NCBI GenBank assembly: GCA_026399475.1
Contig: JAPLQY010000023.1
Span: 1-64,000 of the forward strand
Length of the DNA: 64,000 nucleotides
Source: Rhodocyclales bacterium
GTDB lineage: Bacteria > Pseudomonadota > Gammaproteobacteria > Burkholderiales > Rhodocyclaceae
Reading direction: 5' to 3'
This document shows positions 14,803 through 24,550 of this stretch, one piece after another. Both the position numbers and the translations under genes were made by a program. The notes below the pieces were generated by a model. That model searched no databases. It was given only the letters and a program-made list of their open reading frames with translations, and was not told where the DNA came from. Every line of letters begins with the position of its first letter. Within the stretch, counting starts at the first letter, position 1.

Positions 14803-15215
14803 TGCGAAGGTCCCGTCAGGGCTGACAGCTGTTCATGGAGGATGCGCGACATCGGAATCGGCCGGCCGCGCACCGGATCGATGCAGGCAACGCGTATTTT
14901 CGCATCAAGCAGGAGTTCCCTGTCGCGCAGGATGCGCTGGACGAAAGTGACTTGCGCGCGGCCCAGGGCTGCGATCGCGGTTTCGACCGTGAGCAGGTCG
15001 TCGAGTCGTGCCGGCTTGAGAAATTCGGCGCTGACCGAGCGCACCGCGAAGGCGATGCCTTCCTTCATCAGCGCGTTCTGGTCATGCCCCAGCGCACGCA
15101 ACAGTTCTGTGCGCCCGCGTTCGATGAAGCGCAGGTAGTTGGCGTAATAGACGATGCCGGCCGCGTCGGTGTCTTCGTAATAGACGCGTGTCGGGATGGT
15201 GGAAATTATTTCCAT
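14799..15215 (-). CDS. ybgC: Tol-Pal associated acyl-CoA thioesterase YbgC
   Basis: It encodes 138 residues and is a hotdog-fold 4-hydroxybenzoyl-CoA thioesterase family member. The catalytic segment YYEDTDAAGIVYYANYLRFI lies near residues 12-31, with RGRTELLRALG after it. It hydrolyses acyl-CoA, has been linked to phospholipid synthesis proteins, and is usually the first tol operon gene. It overlaps the upstream glycosyltransferase by 10 bases and tolQ by 4, so the whole cluster is probably one transcript. Confidence 0.94.
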   Translation of the reverse strand: MEIISTIPTRVYYEDTDAAGIVYYANYLRFIERGRTELLRALGHDQNALMKEGIAFAVRSVSAEFLKPARLDDLLTVETAIAALGRAQVTFVQRILRDRELLLDAKIRVACIDPVRGRPIPMSRILHEQLSALTGPSQ

Positions 15216-16024
15216 CGAATCGTGTAGCTGAGTTTGCGATCGAGGCGGATCAGTATATTCATGGTTCGCGTCGTCTGGTCTTCCAGCGACACATCGAGGG
15301 TTGCAAGCTTGGCGGACGAGTCCATGGCGTGCCGGATCGCCTGCCTGGACTGCTCATGAAGCGCTTCCCTCTGCTCGATGGGCAAATCCTCGCCCAGCAG
15401 CTTCATCAGGTCCAGCTTGGCAATGAGGTACAGGGAATTGATTCTATGCTGCCACCACCGGTTTGCCGTGTCGTAATGGGCGGTTCGCTCGGCTTCGCTG
15501 TTCGGGATGCTTGAAATCAGCGAGGCCGGAAATCCACGCTCGGCTGCGCCGGAATCGGCCAGGCGGAGATAAAGGTCTTCCGGTGACGCTCCGTAACCGG
15601 CAAAGACTTCGTCAAAACCGCCGACCTGCCAGAAATCCTCCTGGCGGCAGACGAACGTTCCCCATGTATCCATCGTCACGGGGCGCGCACGATAAAAGGT
15701 CTTCGCGGTGCAATTTTCGAGTATCCGCGGCGCGAATTCGGGCGAGAGATTGATATCCGAATCGACAAAACAGAACAGCGGGGCAGTGGCGGTCACCGCA
15801 CCGAGGTTCTTGGCGCGGCATTGATTGAAAAGCGGATCATCACCGACGCGCACGACCTTGACCTGCGGGAAGGTCCTTGCGACCCAATCCCCGGCTCCTT
15901 CCGGGCAGCCGTAGTCGACCACGATGCACTCCGCACTCTGCTGCGCCACCATCATCGGAAGGGTCTGCCGCAGATAGCTCAGACGACCCTTGCAGGTCGT
16001 AATGATCGACAGGGCTGGATTCAT
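15206..16024 (-). CDS. GT2-type glycosyltransferase (downstream copy)
   Basis: It encodes 272 residues from ATG 16024, which overlaps the upstream copy's stop (ATGA). The GT-A nucleotide-sugar domain begins with ALSIITTCKGRLSYLRQTLP, has FCFVDSDINLSPEF as the DxD-type metal site, and continues with the acceptor-site segment VGGFDEVFAGYGASPEDLYL. It is closely similar in layout to the next gene, so the two are tandem duplicates. Substrate is unknown; a cell-surface glycan is likely. It lies between ruvB and ybgC, which are normally neighbours. Confidence 0.88.
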   Translation of the reverse strand: MNPALSIITTCKGRLSYLRQTLPMMVAQQSAECIVVDYGCPEGAGDWVARTFPQVKVVRVGDDPLFNQCRAKNLGAVTATAPLFCFVDSDINLSPEFAPRILENCTAKTFYRARPVTMDTWGTFVCRQEDFWQVGGFDEVFAGYGASPEDLYLRLADSGAAERGFPASLISSIPNSEAERTAHYDTANRWWQHRINSLYLIAKLDLMKLLGEDLPIEQREALHEQSRQAIRHAMDSSAKLATLDVSLEDQTTRTMNILIRLDRKLSYTIRWK

Positions 16025-16866
16025 TGGTCCGCAGCCCGGTTTCCGGACGTCCGCGCCATTTCGAAAGTCCATCTTCGCCGGATAGTCCAGCCGTCGGGAA
16101 CCGGCAGGAACAGTTTCACCGGCAAATTGATGGTTATCGAGGCGGACGCCGTCGGATCTTCCGCATAAGCAAGCAGCGTCTTCCTGACCTCCAGATAAAT
16201 GGCACGGCGCGTGTCCATAGGCAGGTTGATCAGTCCCGATTCGCAGATCAGATCGTACTTGATGTGGTTGTAGAGAGAATTGATTCGCCGGTTCAATTCG
16301 ATATTCCGGACCTCGTGGTATTCGGTTCTGGTGGCGGCGTCATGCGGTATCGACTGGATCAGCGCCCCGTCGAACGATTGCATTGTGCAGCCCGCGTGTC
16401 CAAGGCGCAGGTAGATGTCGTTGTCCTCGCCGCCGTATCCCTCCAGAATCTCGTCATATCCCGACAACGCGAAGAAATCTCCCCGATGGCAGGCGAAGGT
16501 GCCGCAGGTTTCCGCCGTCAAGGGCGTCGGACGGAAGAAATATCTCCGGCGCAGAACCGGCTCCAAATCACGGGAGAATCCGGCGTCGACCAGGACGTCG
16601 GCATCGACGAAGACGAGCCACTCGGTCCTTGCGGCCCTGGCTCCAAGATTGCGCGCCATCGCCGCGTTGAAGACCGGCGCATCATCGACATTGACCAGTC
16701 TGACGTCGGGAAAACTGGCGCCTACCCAGCTACGCGTGCGGTCCGGGCAGTCGTAATCGACCACGATGCATTCGCAGTCTGGCTGAGCTGCCATGCGCGG
16801 AAGTGTCTGTTTGAGGTGAGGCAGCCGTCCCTTGCAGGTGGTAATGATGGATAGGCGTGCCGCCAT
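16021..16866 (-). CDS. GT2-type glycosyltransferase (upstream copy)
   Basis: It encodes 281 residues. RLSIITTCKGRLPHLKQTLP is the nucleotide-binding start, WLVFVDADVLVDAGFSRDL the DxD site and LSGYDEILEGYGGEDNDIYL the catalytic ED segment of galactosyltransferase-like GT2 enzymes. ATG 16866 overlaps the ruvB stop (TGATG). A GTG one codon upstream is also possible. No membrane segment is present, so it acts at the cytoplasmic face on an activated sugar. It appears to be paralogous to the following gene. Confidence 0.88.
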   Translation of the reverse strand: MAARLSIITTCKGRLPHLKQTLPRMAAQPDCECIVVDYDCPDRTRSWVGASFPDVRLVNVDDAPVFNAAMARNLGARAARTEWLVFVDADVLVDAGFSRDLEPVLRRRYFFRPTPLTAETCGTFACHRGDFFALSGYDEILEGYGGEDNDIYLRLGHAGCTMQSFDGALIQSIPHDAATRTEYHEVRNIELNRRINSLYNHIKYDLICESGLINLPMDTRRAIYLEVRKTLLAYAEDPTASASITINLPVKLFLPVPDGWTIRRRWTFEMARTSGNRAADQ

Positions 16867-17927
16867 CACTCGGTCCAGAGATCCTGATTGGGTTCTTTCG
16901 GCGACCGCAGCCCGAAATGCCGCCAGATGCTTGCCGTCGCCACCCGTCCGCGGGGTGTCCGCTGCAGGTAGCCCTGCTGGATCAGGTAGGGCTCGAGCAC
17001 GTCCTCGATTGTGTCGCGCGCCTCGCCAATGGCGGCGGCAAGATTGTCCAGCCCCACCGGTCCGCCGTCGAACTTCTCGAGCATGGCGCCGAGCAGCTTC
17101 CGGTCCATCACATCGAGGCCGAGATGATCGACGTCGAGCATGGTCAATGCCGCGTCGGCTACGGCGCGCGTGATTTTTCCATCGGCCTTGACCTCGGCAA
17201 AGTCGCGCACGCGGCGCAGCAGGCGGTTGGAGATTCGAGGTGTTCCGCGCGAGCGCCGGGCGATTTCAACCGCGCCGTCCTCGGCGATGTCGCAGTTGAG
17301 CAGATGGGCCGAGCGTCGCACGATTAGGGCGAGTTCTTCCGGGGTGTAGAACTCGAGCCGGGCGACGATGCCGAAGCGGTCGCGCAGCGGGTTGGTCAGC
17401 ATGCCGGCGCGGGTGGTGGCACCGATCAGGGTGAAGGGCGGCAGGTCGAGTTTGACCGAGCGCGCCGAGGGGCCTTCGCCGATCATGATGTCGATCTGGA
17501 AATCCTCCAGTGCGGGGTAGAGGATTTCCTCGACCACCGGGCTCAGGCGATGGATTTCATCGATGAACAACACGTCGTAGGGTTCGAGGTTGGTCAGCAT
17601 CGCGGCCAGGTCGCCAGCACGCTCCAGCACCGGTCCCGAGGTATGGCGCAGATTCACCCCCATCTCACGGGCGATGATGTGCGCCAGCGTGGTCTTGCCC
17701 AGGCCCGGCGGACCGAACAGCAGGACATGGTCCATCGATTCGGCGCGTCGCTTGGCCGCCTCGATGAAGATCTCGAGCTGACCGCGGATTTTCTGCTGGC
17801 CGACGTAGTCAGCCAACTGCTTGGGCCTCAGGGCACGCTCGAGGACATCTTCCTGCGTCGATTCCTTGCCCGCCGCAATCAGGCGTTCCGGTGCGGGCTC
17901 GGCGAACTTGTCGGTCTGGATGCTCAT
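16866..17927 (-). CDS. ruvB: Holliday junction branch migration ATPase RuvB
   Basis: It encodes 353 residues. Walker A is [15 protein letters not shown] near residue 72, Walker B is [10 protein letters not shown], sensor 1 is [11 protein letters not shown], and a C-terminal winged helix ends [16 protein letters not shown]. It drives branch migration with RuvA. ruvA lies 23 bases upstream. Length and motifs are normal for the family. Confidence 0.98.
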   Translation of the reverse strand: MSIQTDKFAEPAPERLIAAGKESTQEDVLERALRPKQLADYVGQQKIRGQLEIFIEAAKRRAESMDHVLLFGPPGLGKTTLAHIIAREMGVNLRHTSGPVLERAGDLAAMLTNLEPYDVLFIDEIHRLSPVVEEILYPALEDFQIDIMIGEGPSARSVKLDLPPFTLIGATTRAGMLTNPLRDRFGIVARLEFYTPEELALIVRRSAHLLNCDIAEDGAVEIARRSRGTPRISNRLLRRVRDFAEVKADGKITRAVADAALTMLDVDHLGLDVMDRKLLGAMLEKFDGGPVGLDNLAAAIGEARDTIEDVLEPYLIQQGYLQRTPRGRVATASIWRHFGLRSPKEPNQDLWTE

Positions 17928-17950
17928 GCGGGCAGTTTAGCCGAGGTGGC

Positions 17951-18547
17951 TCACGACGATTTGGAAAGCAGCTTCAGCGCCGCGCGGATGCCGTCGGAGA
18001 CGGAAACTTCGGCAGTCAGCCCTTTCATTGCACCGAGCGCCTCGCGTTCGTTGTAACCGAGCGCCAGCAGGGCGTTCATGATGTCGGAAACGGGATCAGA
18101 CGCCGTGTCACCAGCGCCGACTTTTGTGGCGCCTGTCGCCAGCATTTTCGGCAGCCGGTCGCGCAGTTCGAGCAGCAGGCGTTCGGCGGTTTTCTTGCCG
18201 ATGCCGGGCACCTTGGTCAATCGTCCGGTTTCCTGCAGGGTCACCGCCTGCGCCAGTTCAGTCACCGACATGCCCGAAAGCACGGCCAATGCCGTGCGTG
18301 CACCGATGCCGGAAATCTTCAGCAGCTGGCGGAACGCGGCGCGTTCGTCCTGCGATGCGAAGCCGTACAGGTAGTGGCCATCTTCGCGCACGATCAGGTG
18401 CGTATGCAGCGACACCTTCTCGCCTGTCGCCGGCAGGTTGTAGAAGGTGCTCATCGGCACATCGACTTCGTAGCCGAGGCCCTGCACATCCACCGTGATG
18501 GACGGCGGGTTCTTTTCGATGAGGATTCCGCTGATGCGACCGATCAT
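17951..18547 (-). CDS. ruvA: Holliday junction DNA-binding protein RuvA
   Basis: It encodes 198 residues. [20 protein letters not shown] is the OB-fold domain, followed by two helix-hairpin-helix motifs ([15 protein letters not shown] and [20 protein letters not shown]) and the flexible C-terminal domain that contacts RuvB. It overlaps the preceding glycosyltransferase gene by 4 bases, so this foreign-looking gene is translationally coupled to ruvA. Confidence 0.98.
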   Translation of the reverse strand: MIGRISGILIEKNPPSITVDVQGLGYEVDVPMSTFYNLPATGEKVSLHTHLIVREDGHYLYGFASQDERAAFRQLLKISGIGARTALAVLSGMSVTELAQAVTLQETGRLTKVPGIGKKTAERLLLELRDRLPKMLATGATKVGAGDTASDPVSDIMNALLALGYNEREALGAMKGLTAEVSVSDGIRAALKLLSKSS

Positions 18548-19875
18548 GGGTGGGCTCCGGAGTTGGCGCTGGTGGTTGGGGCATCGGCCAGTTCCTCGAT
18601 GCGGGCGACGATATTCGTCATCACGGCATTCTGGTCGAAATTGGCGTACTTGGCGGCGAAGGCGCCGGCATTGGCGCGAAAGCCCGGGTCGCCCAGCACC
18701 CGCTGCATCATCGCAGCCAGATCGTGCGGCGGCAGTTCGGGGTTCTGGATCAGCCCGGCGCCCATTTCCTCGACCCTCCTGGCAAAAAGGAACTGCTCGA
18801 GGTGGCCGGGAATCATCAGCACCGGCTTGCCGGCCATGAGGAAAGCCACGGTTGCCGCCGGGCTGGCGTAGGTCAGCCCGGCATCGGCCTGGCGCGCCAC
18901 TTTATTGAGATCCACGGGGACAGGCGAGAAGGCCACGTGCGGCGCAGCGTAGCGTTGCACCAGTTCGGCCGGCAGTCCCGGTGCGTAGATCAGCACGCTG
19001 CCGGGGAGCCCGCACAGTGCCTGGAGTGCGGCTTCGACATGGGGCGTCTCGGGACGCAGGTAGGAAAATACGTGCGGGCCGCGGACGGCTGGCCAGGTGC
19101 TGTCCTCCGCCACGGCGGCAGGCAGCATGCCCCAGTAGCGGGCCGGCCCCCGCGCCGGGTAGTGGTCGAGTTCGGGAAAGCTGAGCAGGCTGTCCTCGGC
19201 GACCTGGAAGAGTTGGGCAAGGTAGTCGAGCCGCGGCCTGCCGTAGCGTTCCAGCACCGCATTGATATTCGCCAGCGCCAGCCGGTCGTTGGCGAGCAGT
19301 GGTTCGGCGGACACGGCCGCCCAGGGCCGCATGTTGGGCGTCGGGTGTACCTGGGGCGGGGCGAAGAAGCCGCTGCCGAAAAGCATCACCGGAATGCCCA
19401 GCGTGCGGGCCGCGAGGATCGCCGTCGGCGCGTGATCGGCAAGCACCAGCTTCGCCCCGGTGAGGCGCAGCAGCTCGCGCCAGGCGACGACGAGACCCAG
19501 CAGGTCGGTGCCGTTGGCATAGCCGAAGCGCAGCAGTATGTCTGCGTAGTTGAGCGGTGGGCCCTCGCGTTGCTGTTCGGGCATGGCCGGCGCCTGCAGC
19601 CAGTCGAAACCCGCCTGGGGCAGCAGGCGGGCGGCCTGGTGTGGCTGGCTGACGACCCAATGCACGGCGTTGCCGTGGCTGCGCAGTTCCCGCGCGACCG
19701 GCAGAAAAGTGCCGACGTGTCCCAGGTTCGCCCCGAATTCCCAGGCGTAGAGAATGGAGTGCCTTGCCCCCGGCCCCCTTCCCGCGGAAGGGGGTGACGT
19801 CAGTTCGGCCGCCGTGCGGCCTCCGGGTGCTTGACTGTGCCGCGCTTGGGGCGGCCCGGCGCTTGGCACGTCCAC
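18544..19875 (-). CDS. GT1-type glycosyltransferase with repeat-derived N-terminus
   Basis: It encodes 443 residues. From about residue 40 it is a GT-B fold enzyme: [20 protein letters not shown] is the N-terminal donor/acceptor domain start and [20 protein letters not shown] the C-terminal nucleotide-sugar site, as in MGT/YjiC-like and MurG-like enzymes. The first ~40 residues come from translating a dispersed repeat ([17 protein letters not shown]). No ATG, GTG or TTG lies in frame between the repeat and the domain, so translation probably starts at GTG 19875, overlapping the ruvC stop (TAGTG). It sits between ruvC and ruvA; the substrate is unknown. Confidence 0.8.
   Translation of the reverse strand: MDVPSAGPPQARHSQAPGGRTAAELTSPPSAGRGPGARHSILYAWEFGANLGHVGTFLPVARELRSHGNAVHWVVSQPHQAARLLPQAGFDWLQAPAMPEQQREGPPLNYADILLRFGYANGTDLLGLVVAWRELLRLTGAKLVLADHAPTAILAARTLGIPVMLFGSGFFAPPQVHPTPNMRPWAAVSAEPLLANDRLALANINAVLERYGRPRLDYLAQLFQVAEDSLLSFPELDHYPARGPARYWGMLPAAVAEDSTWPAVRGPHVFSYLRPETPHVEAALQALCGLPGSVLIYAPGLPAELVQRYAAPHVAFSPVPVDLNKVARQADAGLTYASPAATVAFLMAGKPVLMIPGHLEQFLFARRVEEMGAGLIQNPELPPHDLAAMMQRVLGDPGFRANAGAFAAKYANFDQNAVMTNIVARIEELADAPTTSANSGAHP
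19766..19799 (-). repeat. Dispersed GTCACCCC repeat, short copy (B), inside a coding frame
   Basis: CCCCCTTCCCGCGGAAGGGG forms the palindromic core and GTGACG ends it on the + strand. The flank (TTCGGCCGCCGTGCGGCC) resembles the flanks of copies C and D. It is translated as the N-terminal extension of the glycosyltransferase. Confidence 0.75.
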
Positions 19876-20420
19876 TACACCAGCCTTCCGCCGCGCATCC
19901 GCTTGCCCAGCGTTGCCAGCGCTCCCATGCCCTGACCGCCGTGGGCGTGGGCGATTGCGCAGGCCAGCGCGTCGGCGGCGTCGGGGCTCGGCGTGCCCGG
20001 CAGACTGAGCAGGCGGGCGACCATGGCCTGCACTTGCTCCTTCGCCGCCTTGCCGTGGCCGACCACGGCCTGCTTGACTTGCAGCGCAGTGTATTCAGCC
20101 ACCGGCAGGTTCGCAGTGACCAGCGCCGAAATCGCGGCGCCACGTGCCTGGCCGAGCAGCAGCGTGGATTGCGGATTGACGTTGACGAACACGATTTCGA
20201 CTGACGCCTGTTGCGGCCGGTAGGTGGCGATGATTTCGACCAGTCCGTCGAGGATGGTCTTGATCCGCTCCGGCAGGCTGCCCGCCGCATCCGTCTTGAT
20301 GCAACCGCTGGCGACATAGGCCAGTTTGCTGCCAGCCTTGTCGATGACGCCAAAGCCTGTCGAGCGCAGGCCGGGGTCAATGCCCAGTATGCGGATCGGA
20401 GTGGCAATCGGGGGCTTCAT
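19875..20420 (-). CDS. ruvC: Holliday junction resolvase RuvC
   Basis: It encodes 181 residues from ATG 20420. The catalytic acids lie in [38 protein letters not shown] and [16 protein letters not shown], with an RNase H-like fold. It cuts Holliday junctions delivered by RuvAB. The start overlaps the EamA gene stop by 4 bases (ATGA). Downstream it is separated from ruvA by the inserted glycosyltransferase. Confidence 0.97.
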   Translation of the reverse strand: MKPPIATPIRILGIDPGLRSTGFGVIDKAGSKLAYVASGCIKTDAAGSLPERIKTILDGLVEIIATYRPQQASVEIVFVNVNPQSTLLLGQARGAAISALVTANLPVAEYTALQVKQAVVGHGKAAKEQVQAMVARLLSLPGTPSPDAADALACAIAHAHGGQGMGALATLGKRMRGGRLV

Positions 20421-21277
20421 TTCCGCGCAAGATACACGCCCCACACGGCGAGCGCCATGCCGACCAGCGCCATGCCGGCCAGCTGTTCGTCGAACAGCAA
20501 CCACGCGATCAGCGCGGTGCAGGGCGGTACCAGGTAGAAAAGGCTGGCGAGATTCACCGCACTGCCGTGCCGGATCAGCATGTTGAGCAGGGAAATCGCT
20601 CCCAGGGAGAGCACCAGCACCAGCCAGGTCAGCGCAAAGATGAACTCGGGCACCCATTCAACGCGGAAGCTTTCGGTCAGGCTGACGACCACAGCGGTGG
20701 CGACGGCCGTAGGCAGGAACTGGGCAATGGCGCCCGTGCGCCAATCGAAGCTGGGGCAAAAGCGCTTCTGGTACAAGGTGCCGGCCGTGATGCCGGCCAG
20801 CGCCGCCAGGGCCGGCCACAGGGCATCCAGACCGAAGCCGCTGCCGACCTTGCCCGATACCACCAGCGCCACGCCGACGAATCCCAGTAAAAGGCCGGCC
20901 CATTGCCGCGCCAGCACGGCTTCGTTCAGCAGCCAGCCGGCGCCGACGGCTGTCAACAGCGGCTGAATGCCGACCACCAGGCTGGTGATGCCCGCCGGCA
21001 GACCCTTCGAGATCGCCACGAACACGCCCCCGAGGTACACGCCATGCACCAGCAGGCCCGACACTCCGATGTGAAACCATTGCCGTGCGTCCCTGGGCCA
21101 GGGCGCACGCATCATGAGCGCCACCATGGTCATCAGCGAGAGCACCAGCAGGTAGCGGGTCAGCAGGAAGGTCAGCGGCTCGGCATGCGGCAGACCGAGC
21201 TTGGCCCCGATGAAGCCGGTACTCCAGAGCAGGACGAAGAGCAGCGGAGCGAAGCGGGTGAGCGACGAAGCCCTCAC
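20417..21277 (-). CDS. EamA/DMT-family metabolite exporter
   Basis: It encodes 286 residues with ten predicted membrane segments in two EamA repeats. The first begins [20 protein letters not shown] and the second includes [20 protein letters not shown] and [20 protein letters not shown]. Family members export amino acids or related metabolites across the inner membrane; the substrate here is not deducible. It is coupled to ruvC by an ATGA overlap and lies one base downstream of yebC. Confidence 0.9.
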   Translation of the reverse strand: MRASSLTRFAPLLFVLLWSTGFIGAKLGLPHAEPLTFLLTRYLLVLSLMTMVALMMRAPWPRDARQWFHIGVSGLLVHGVYLGGVFVAISKGLPAGITSLVVGIQPLLTAVGAGWLLNEAVLARQWAGLLLGFVGVALVVSGKVGSGFGLDALWPALAALAGITAGTLYQKRFCPSFDWRTGAIAQFLPTAVATAVVVSLTESFRVEWVPEFIFALTWLVLVLSLGAISLLNMLIRHGSAVNLASLFYLVPPCTALIAWLLFDEQLAGMALVGMALAVWGVYLARK

Positions 21278-21278
21278 G

Positions 21279-22004
21279 CTATTCGTCGATGACAGCCGTG
21301 GTGTATACCTCCTGCACGTCGTCCAGGGATTCCAGGGCGTCGAGCAGCTTTTGCATCTTCAGCGCGTCCTCGCCGGCAAATTCCGTTTCGCTCTGCGGCT
21401 TCATCGTGACTTCACCGAACTCCGGTTTGAAGCCGGCCTTCTCCAGCGCATCCTTGACCATGGCAAAGTCATTGGGCGGGGTGATGACTTCGATGGAGCC
21501 GTCCTCGTTGGTCACCACATCGTCGGCGCCGGCCTCGATGGCCGCATCCATCAGCGCCGCTTCATTGGTGCCAGGGGCAAACAGCATCTGGCCACAGTGC
21601 GTGAACAGAAAGGCGACACTGCCATCGGTGCCCATGTTGCCACCGTGCTTGGCGAAGGCGTGGCGCACTTCAGCGACTGTGCGCACCTTGTTGTCGGTGA
21701 GGCAATCCACCATTACCGCAGCGCCGTTGATGCCATAGCCTTCGTAGCGCGATTCTTCATAGCTGACCCCGTCGAGCTGCCCGGTGCCGCGCTTGACCGC
21801 GTTGTCGATGTTGTCCTTGGGCAGGCTCTGCGCCTTGGCCTTTTCGATTGCGAGCCGCAGTCGCGGATTGGCGCTGACATCGCCGCCACCCATCTTGGCC
21901 GCGACGGTGATTTCCTTGATCAGCTTGGTGAATACCTTGCCCCGCTTGGCGTCCTGACGCCCCTTGCGATGCTGGATATTGGCCCATTTGGAATGTCCGG
22001 CCAT
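21279..22004 (-). CDS. yebC: YebC/PmpR-family regulator or translation factor
   Basis: It encodes 241 residues. The start [20 protein letters not shown] is the family signature, followed by [20 protein letters not shown] and the acidic C-terminal domain. YebC proteins act as DNA-binding regulators and, more recently, as factors that relieve ribosome stalling. It lies ahead of ruvC, a conserved neighbourhood in proteobacteria. Length is typical. Confidence 0.96.
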   Translation of the reverse strand: MAGHSKWANIQHRKGRQDAKRGKVFTKLIKEITVAAKMGGGDVSANPRLRLAIEKAKAQSLPKDNIDNAVKRGTGQLDGVSYEESRYEGYGINGAAVMVDCLTDNKVRTVAEVRHAFAKHGGNMGTDGSVAFLFTHCGQMLFAPGTNEAALMDAAIEAGADDVVTNEDGSIEVITPPNDFAMVKDALEKAGFKPEFGEVTMKPQSETEFAGEDALKMQKLLDALESLDDVQEVYTTAVIDE

Positions 22005-22097
22005 AGTCGTTTCCCTGGTTGCGCGGGTTTGCCGCGATGTTGTAACGGGGTGTTGTCACCTACAATCGCAAATTTTAGCATCCCGGGAATCCCCGCC

Positions 22098-23615
22098 ATG
22101 ACCCAACCCCTGCCCATCGCCAAGAGCGGCGCGATTGAACTCGCCCTGCTGCCGCAACTCGCCAACCGTCACGGACTGATCACCGGCGCTACCGGCACCG
22201 GCAAGACGGTGACCCTGCAACGCATGGCGGAACAACTCTCGAACGCCGGCGTGCCGGTTTTCCTTGCCGATGCCAAGGGTGATCTGTCGGGCCTGGGAGC
22301 CGCCGGTGTCGCGTCGGAAAAGTTCCAGAAGCGGCTGGATGCCCTCGGCATCAAGGACTGGCAGCCGCAAGCCAGCCCGATCATGTTCTGGGACGTGTTT
22401 GGCGAATCGGGGCACCCGGTGCGCGCCACGATTTCCGACATGGGGCCGCTCCTGCTCGGGCGCCTGCTCAACCTCAACGACACGCAGGGCGGCGTGCTGC
22501 AACTGGTGTTCAAGGTCGCCGACGACCAGGGCCTGCTGCTGCTGGACCTCAAGGATTTGCGGGCGATGGTGCAGCACGTCGGCGAGCATGCGGCGGAATA
22601 CAAGACCAAGTACGGCAACGTCTCGGCCGCCTCGATCGGGGCCATTCAGCGCGGCCTGCTGACGCTGGAAGAGCAGGGCGGGACCAGCTTCTTCGGCGAA
22701 CCCATGCTGGACATCGAAGACCTTATGCAAACGCAGGATGGCCGCGGCGTGATCAACGTGCTGGCGGCCGAAAAGCTGATGAATTCGCCGCGCCTGTATG
22801 GCTGCTTCCTGCTCTGGCTGCTGGCCGAGTTGTTCGAGCAACTGCCCGAGGCGGGCGATCTGCCCAAGCCCAAGCTGGCCTTCTTTTTCGACGAGGCGCA
22901 TCTGCTCTTCAGCGATGCGCCGCCGGCCCTGCTGGAGAAGGTGGAGCAGGTGGTGCGCCTGATTCGTTCGAAGGGTGTCGGCGTCTATTTCGTGACGCAG
23001 AATCCGCTCGACATTCCCGATGCCGTGCTCGGCCAGTTGGGCAACCGCGTCCAGCATGCGCTGCATGCCTTCACTCCGCGCGACCAGAAAGCGGTCAAGG
23101 CCGCGGCCGACACCTTGCGCGCCAATCCGGCCTTCGACGCCGCCGCGGTCATCACCGAACTCGGCGTCGGCGAGGCGCTGGTGTCCTTCCTCGACGAACA
23201 GGGCCGGCCGACCGTGGTCGAGCGTGCCATGGTGTTGCCGCCTGCGTCGCGCATCGGGCCCCTGACGGTCGAGGAACGCCGCGCAGCGATTGCCGGCTCA
23301 CCCATTGCCGGGCATTACGAGCAGGTGCTCGACCGTGAATCCGCCTACGAAAAGCTGACGGGCGCGCCGGTTCAGAGTGCAGTCGCTGGCGAGGTGGCGA
23401 CTGCGCCGGCAGAACCGGCAGGCGGCGGCTTCCTTGGCGGCATCGGCGATGCGCTGGGCGGCATGCTGGGTGGCGGCGCCCGTTCCGGTTCGCGCGGCAG
23501 GCAGACGGTGGTCGAAGCGGCAGTGTCCAGCACGGTGCGCGCCATTGGCTCCTCGCTGGGCCGCGAGATCGTCCGGGGTGTGCTCGGCTCGATCATGGGC
23601 GGCCGCCGCAGGTGA
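22098..23615 (+). CDS. HerA-like ATPase, DUF853 (YjgR) family
   Basis: It encodes 505 residues from ATG 22098; an upstream open frame antisense to yebC is ignored. Walker A is [14 protein letters not shown], Walker B is [13 protein letters not shown], and [20 protein letters not shown] is the sensor segment. The C-terminus is glycine-rich and ends in a conserved basic tail (GRRR). These HexA/HerA-type hexameric ATPases are DNA or RNA motors of unknown cellular role in proteobacteria. No NurA nuclease is beside it. Confidence 0.92.
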   Translation: MTQPLPIAKSGAIELALLPQLANRHGLITGATGTGKTVTLQRMAEQLSNAGVPVFLADAKGDLSGLGAAGVASEKFQKRLDALGIKDWQPQASPIMFWDVFGESGHPVRATISDMGPLLLGRLLNLNDTQGGVLQLVFKVADDQGLLLLDLKDLRAMVQHVGEHAAEYKTKYGNVSAASIGAIQRGLLTLEEQGGTSFFGEPMLDIEDLMQTQDGRGVINVLAAEKLMNSPRLYGCFLLWLLAELFEQLPEAGDLPKPKLAFFFDEAHLLFSDAPPALLEKVEQVVRLIRSKGVGVYFVTQNPLDIPDAVLGQLGNRVQHALHAFTPRDQKAVKAAADTLRANPAFDAAAVITELGVGEALVSFLDEQGRPTVVERAMVLPPASRIGPLTVEERRAAIAGSPIAGHYEQVLDRESAYEKLTGAPVQSAVAGEVATAPAEPAGGGFLGGIGDALGGMLGGGARSGSRGRQTVVEAAVSSTVRAIGSSLGREIVRGVLGSIMGGRRR

Positions 23616-24514
23616 TGCCTGAGGCCGGCCCGCGCGCCACGCATCGCGCAGGCGTTGCCCTGGCCGTACTTGCTGCGTTCGGTTTTTCCTTCAAGGCGAT
23701 CCTGGTCAAGCTGGCGTATCCGTATGGCGTCGATGCGGTGACGCTGCTGGCGCTACGCATGGCGTTCGCACTGCCCGTATTCCTGTGGGTAGGCTTTTCT
23801 GCCTCGAAGAACGCGCCGGCCCTGAGTCGGCGTGACTGGGTCGCCGTCGCGCTCCTGGGCGCGCTGGGCTACTATGGCGCCAGCATTCTCGATTTTCTCG
23901 GCCTCAAGTACATTTCGGCAGGCCTCGAACGGCTGATCCTGTTCACCTATCCGACGCTCACCCTGCTGTTCGGCGTGGCGCTGCATGGGCGCGCCATCAG
24001 CCGGCGCGAGGGTATCGCGCTGGCACTGTGCTACGCCGGCATTGCGGCGGCCTTCGCCCACGACCTGGAATTTGGCGGCGACAAGGCCGTGGTGTGGATC
24101 GGCGGCGGCTTTGTCTTTGCCTCGTCGGTCAGCTATGCGCTCTATCTTTCCGGCAGCGCCGGCATGATCGCCAAACTGGGCGCGGCGCGTTTCACCGCGC
24201 TGGCCATGCTGGTGTCGACTGCAGCCACCGGCGGCCATTTTCTGGCGACGCAGCCGCTGACGGCCCTGGTTCAGCCCTGGCCGGTGTATGCGCTGGGCGC
24301 CGCAATGGGCGTGCTCAGCACGGTGCTGCCGGTATTCGCCCAATCGGCGGCGATTCGTCGCGTCGGCAGCGGGCAGGCCGCGCTGGTGGGCATGGTGGGG
24401 CCGTTGTTGACCATCGTCTTTGCCTGGCTCCTGCTCGATGAGGGCTTCTCGACCGCGCAGATGGTCGGTGTCGCGCTGGTCATCGTCGGCGTTGCCACGG
24501 TCAGTCGCCGATAG
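23615..24514 (+). CDS. EamA/DMT-family transporter
   Basis: It encodes 299 residues from ATG 23615, which overlaps the previous stop (TGATG). Ten membrane segments form two EamA domains: AGVALAVLAAFGFSFKAILV begins the first, and LVGMVGPLLTIVFAWLLLDE is the signature segment of the second. It is only distantly similar to the other EamA protein at 20.4 kb. Substrate unknown. Confidence 0.9.
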   Translation: MPEAGPRATHRAGVALAVLAAFGFSFKAILVKLAYPYGVDAVTLLALRMAFALPVFLWVGFSASKNAPALSRRDWVAVALLGALGYYGASILDFLGLKYISAGLERLILFTYPTLTLLFGVALHGRAISRREGIALALCYAGIAAAFAHDLEFGGDKAVVWIGGGFVFASSVSYALYLSGSAGMIAKLGAARFTALAMLVSTAATGGHFLATQPLTALVQPWPVYALGAAMGVLSTVLPVFAQSAAIRRVGSGQAALVGMVGPLLTIVFAWLLLDEGFSTAQMVGVALVIVGVATVSRR

Positions 24515-24550
24515 GCCCGCCGCCGGGTTCAGACCTATAATCGGCCCACG

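Noticed and set aside
21201-22097. In-frame upstream extension of the HerA-like gene
   Set aside because: It is antisense to yebC. The protein family begins at the ATG at 22098.
24536-24541. TATAAT just before the TonB receptor
   Set aside because: It is only 9 bases before the ATG, which would leave an almost leaderless message, and no -35 is present.
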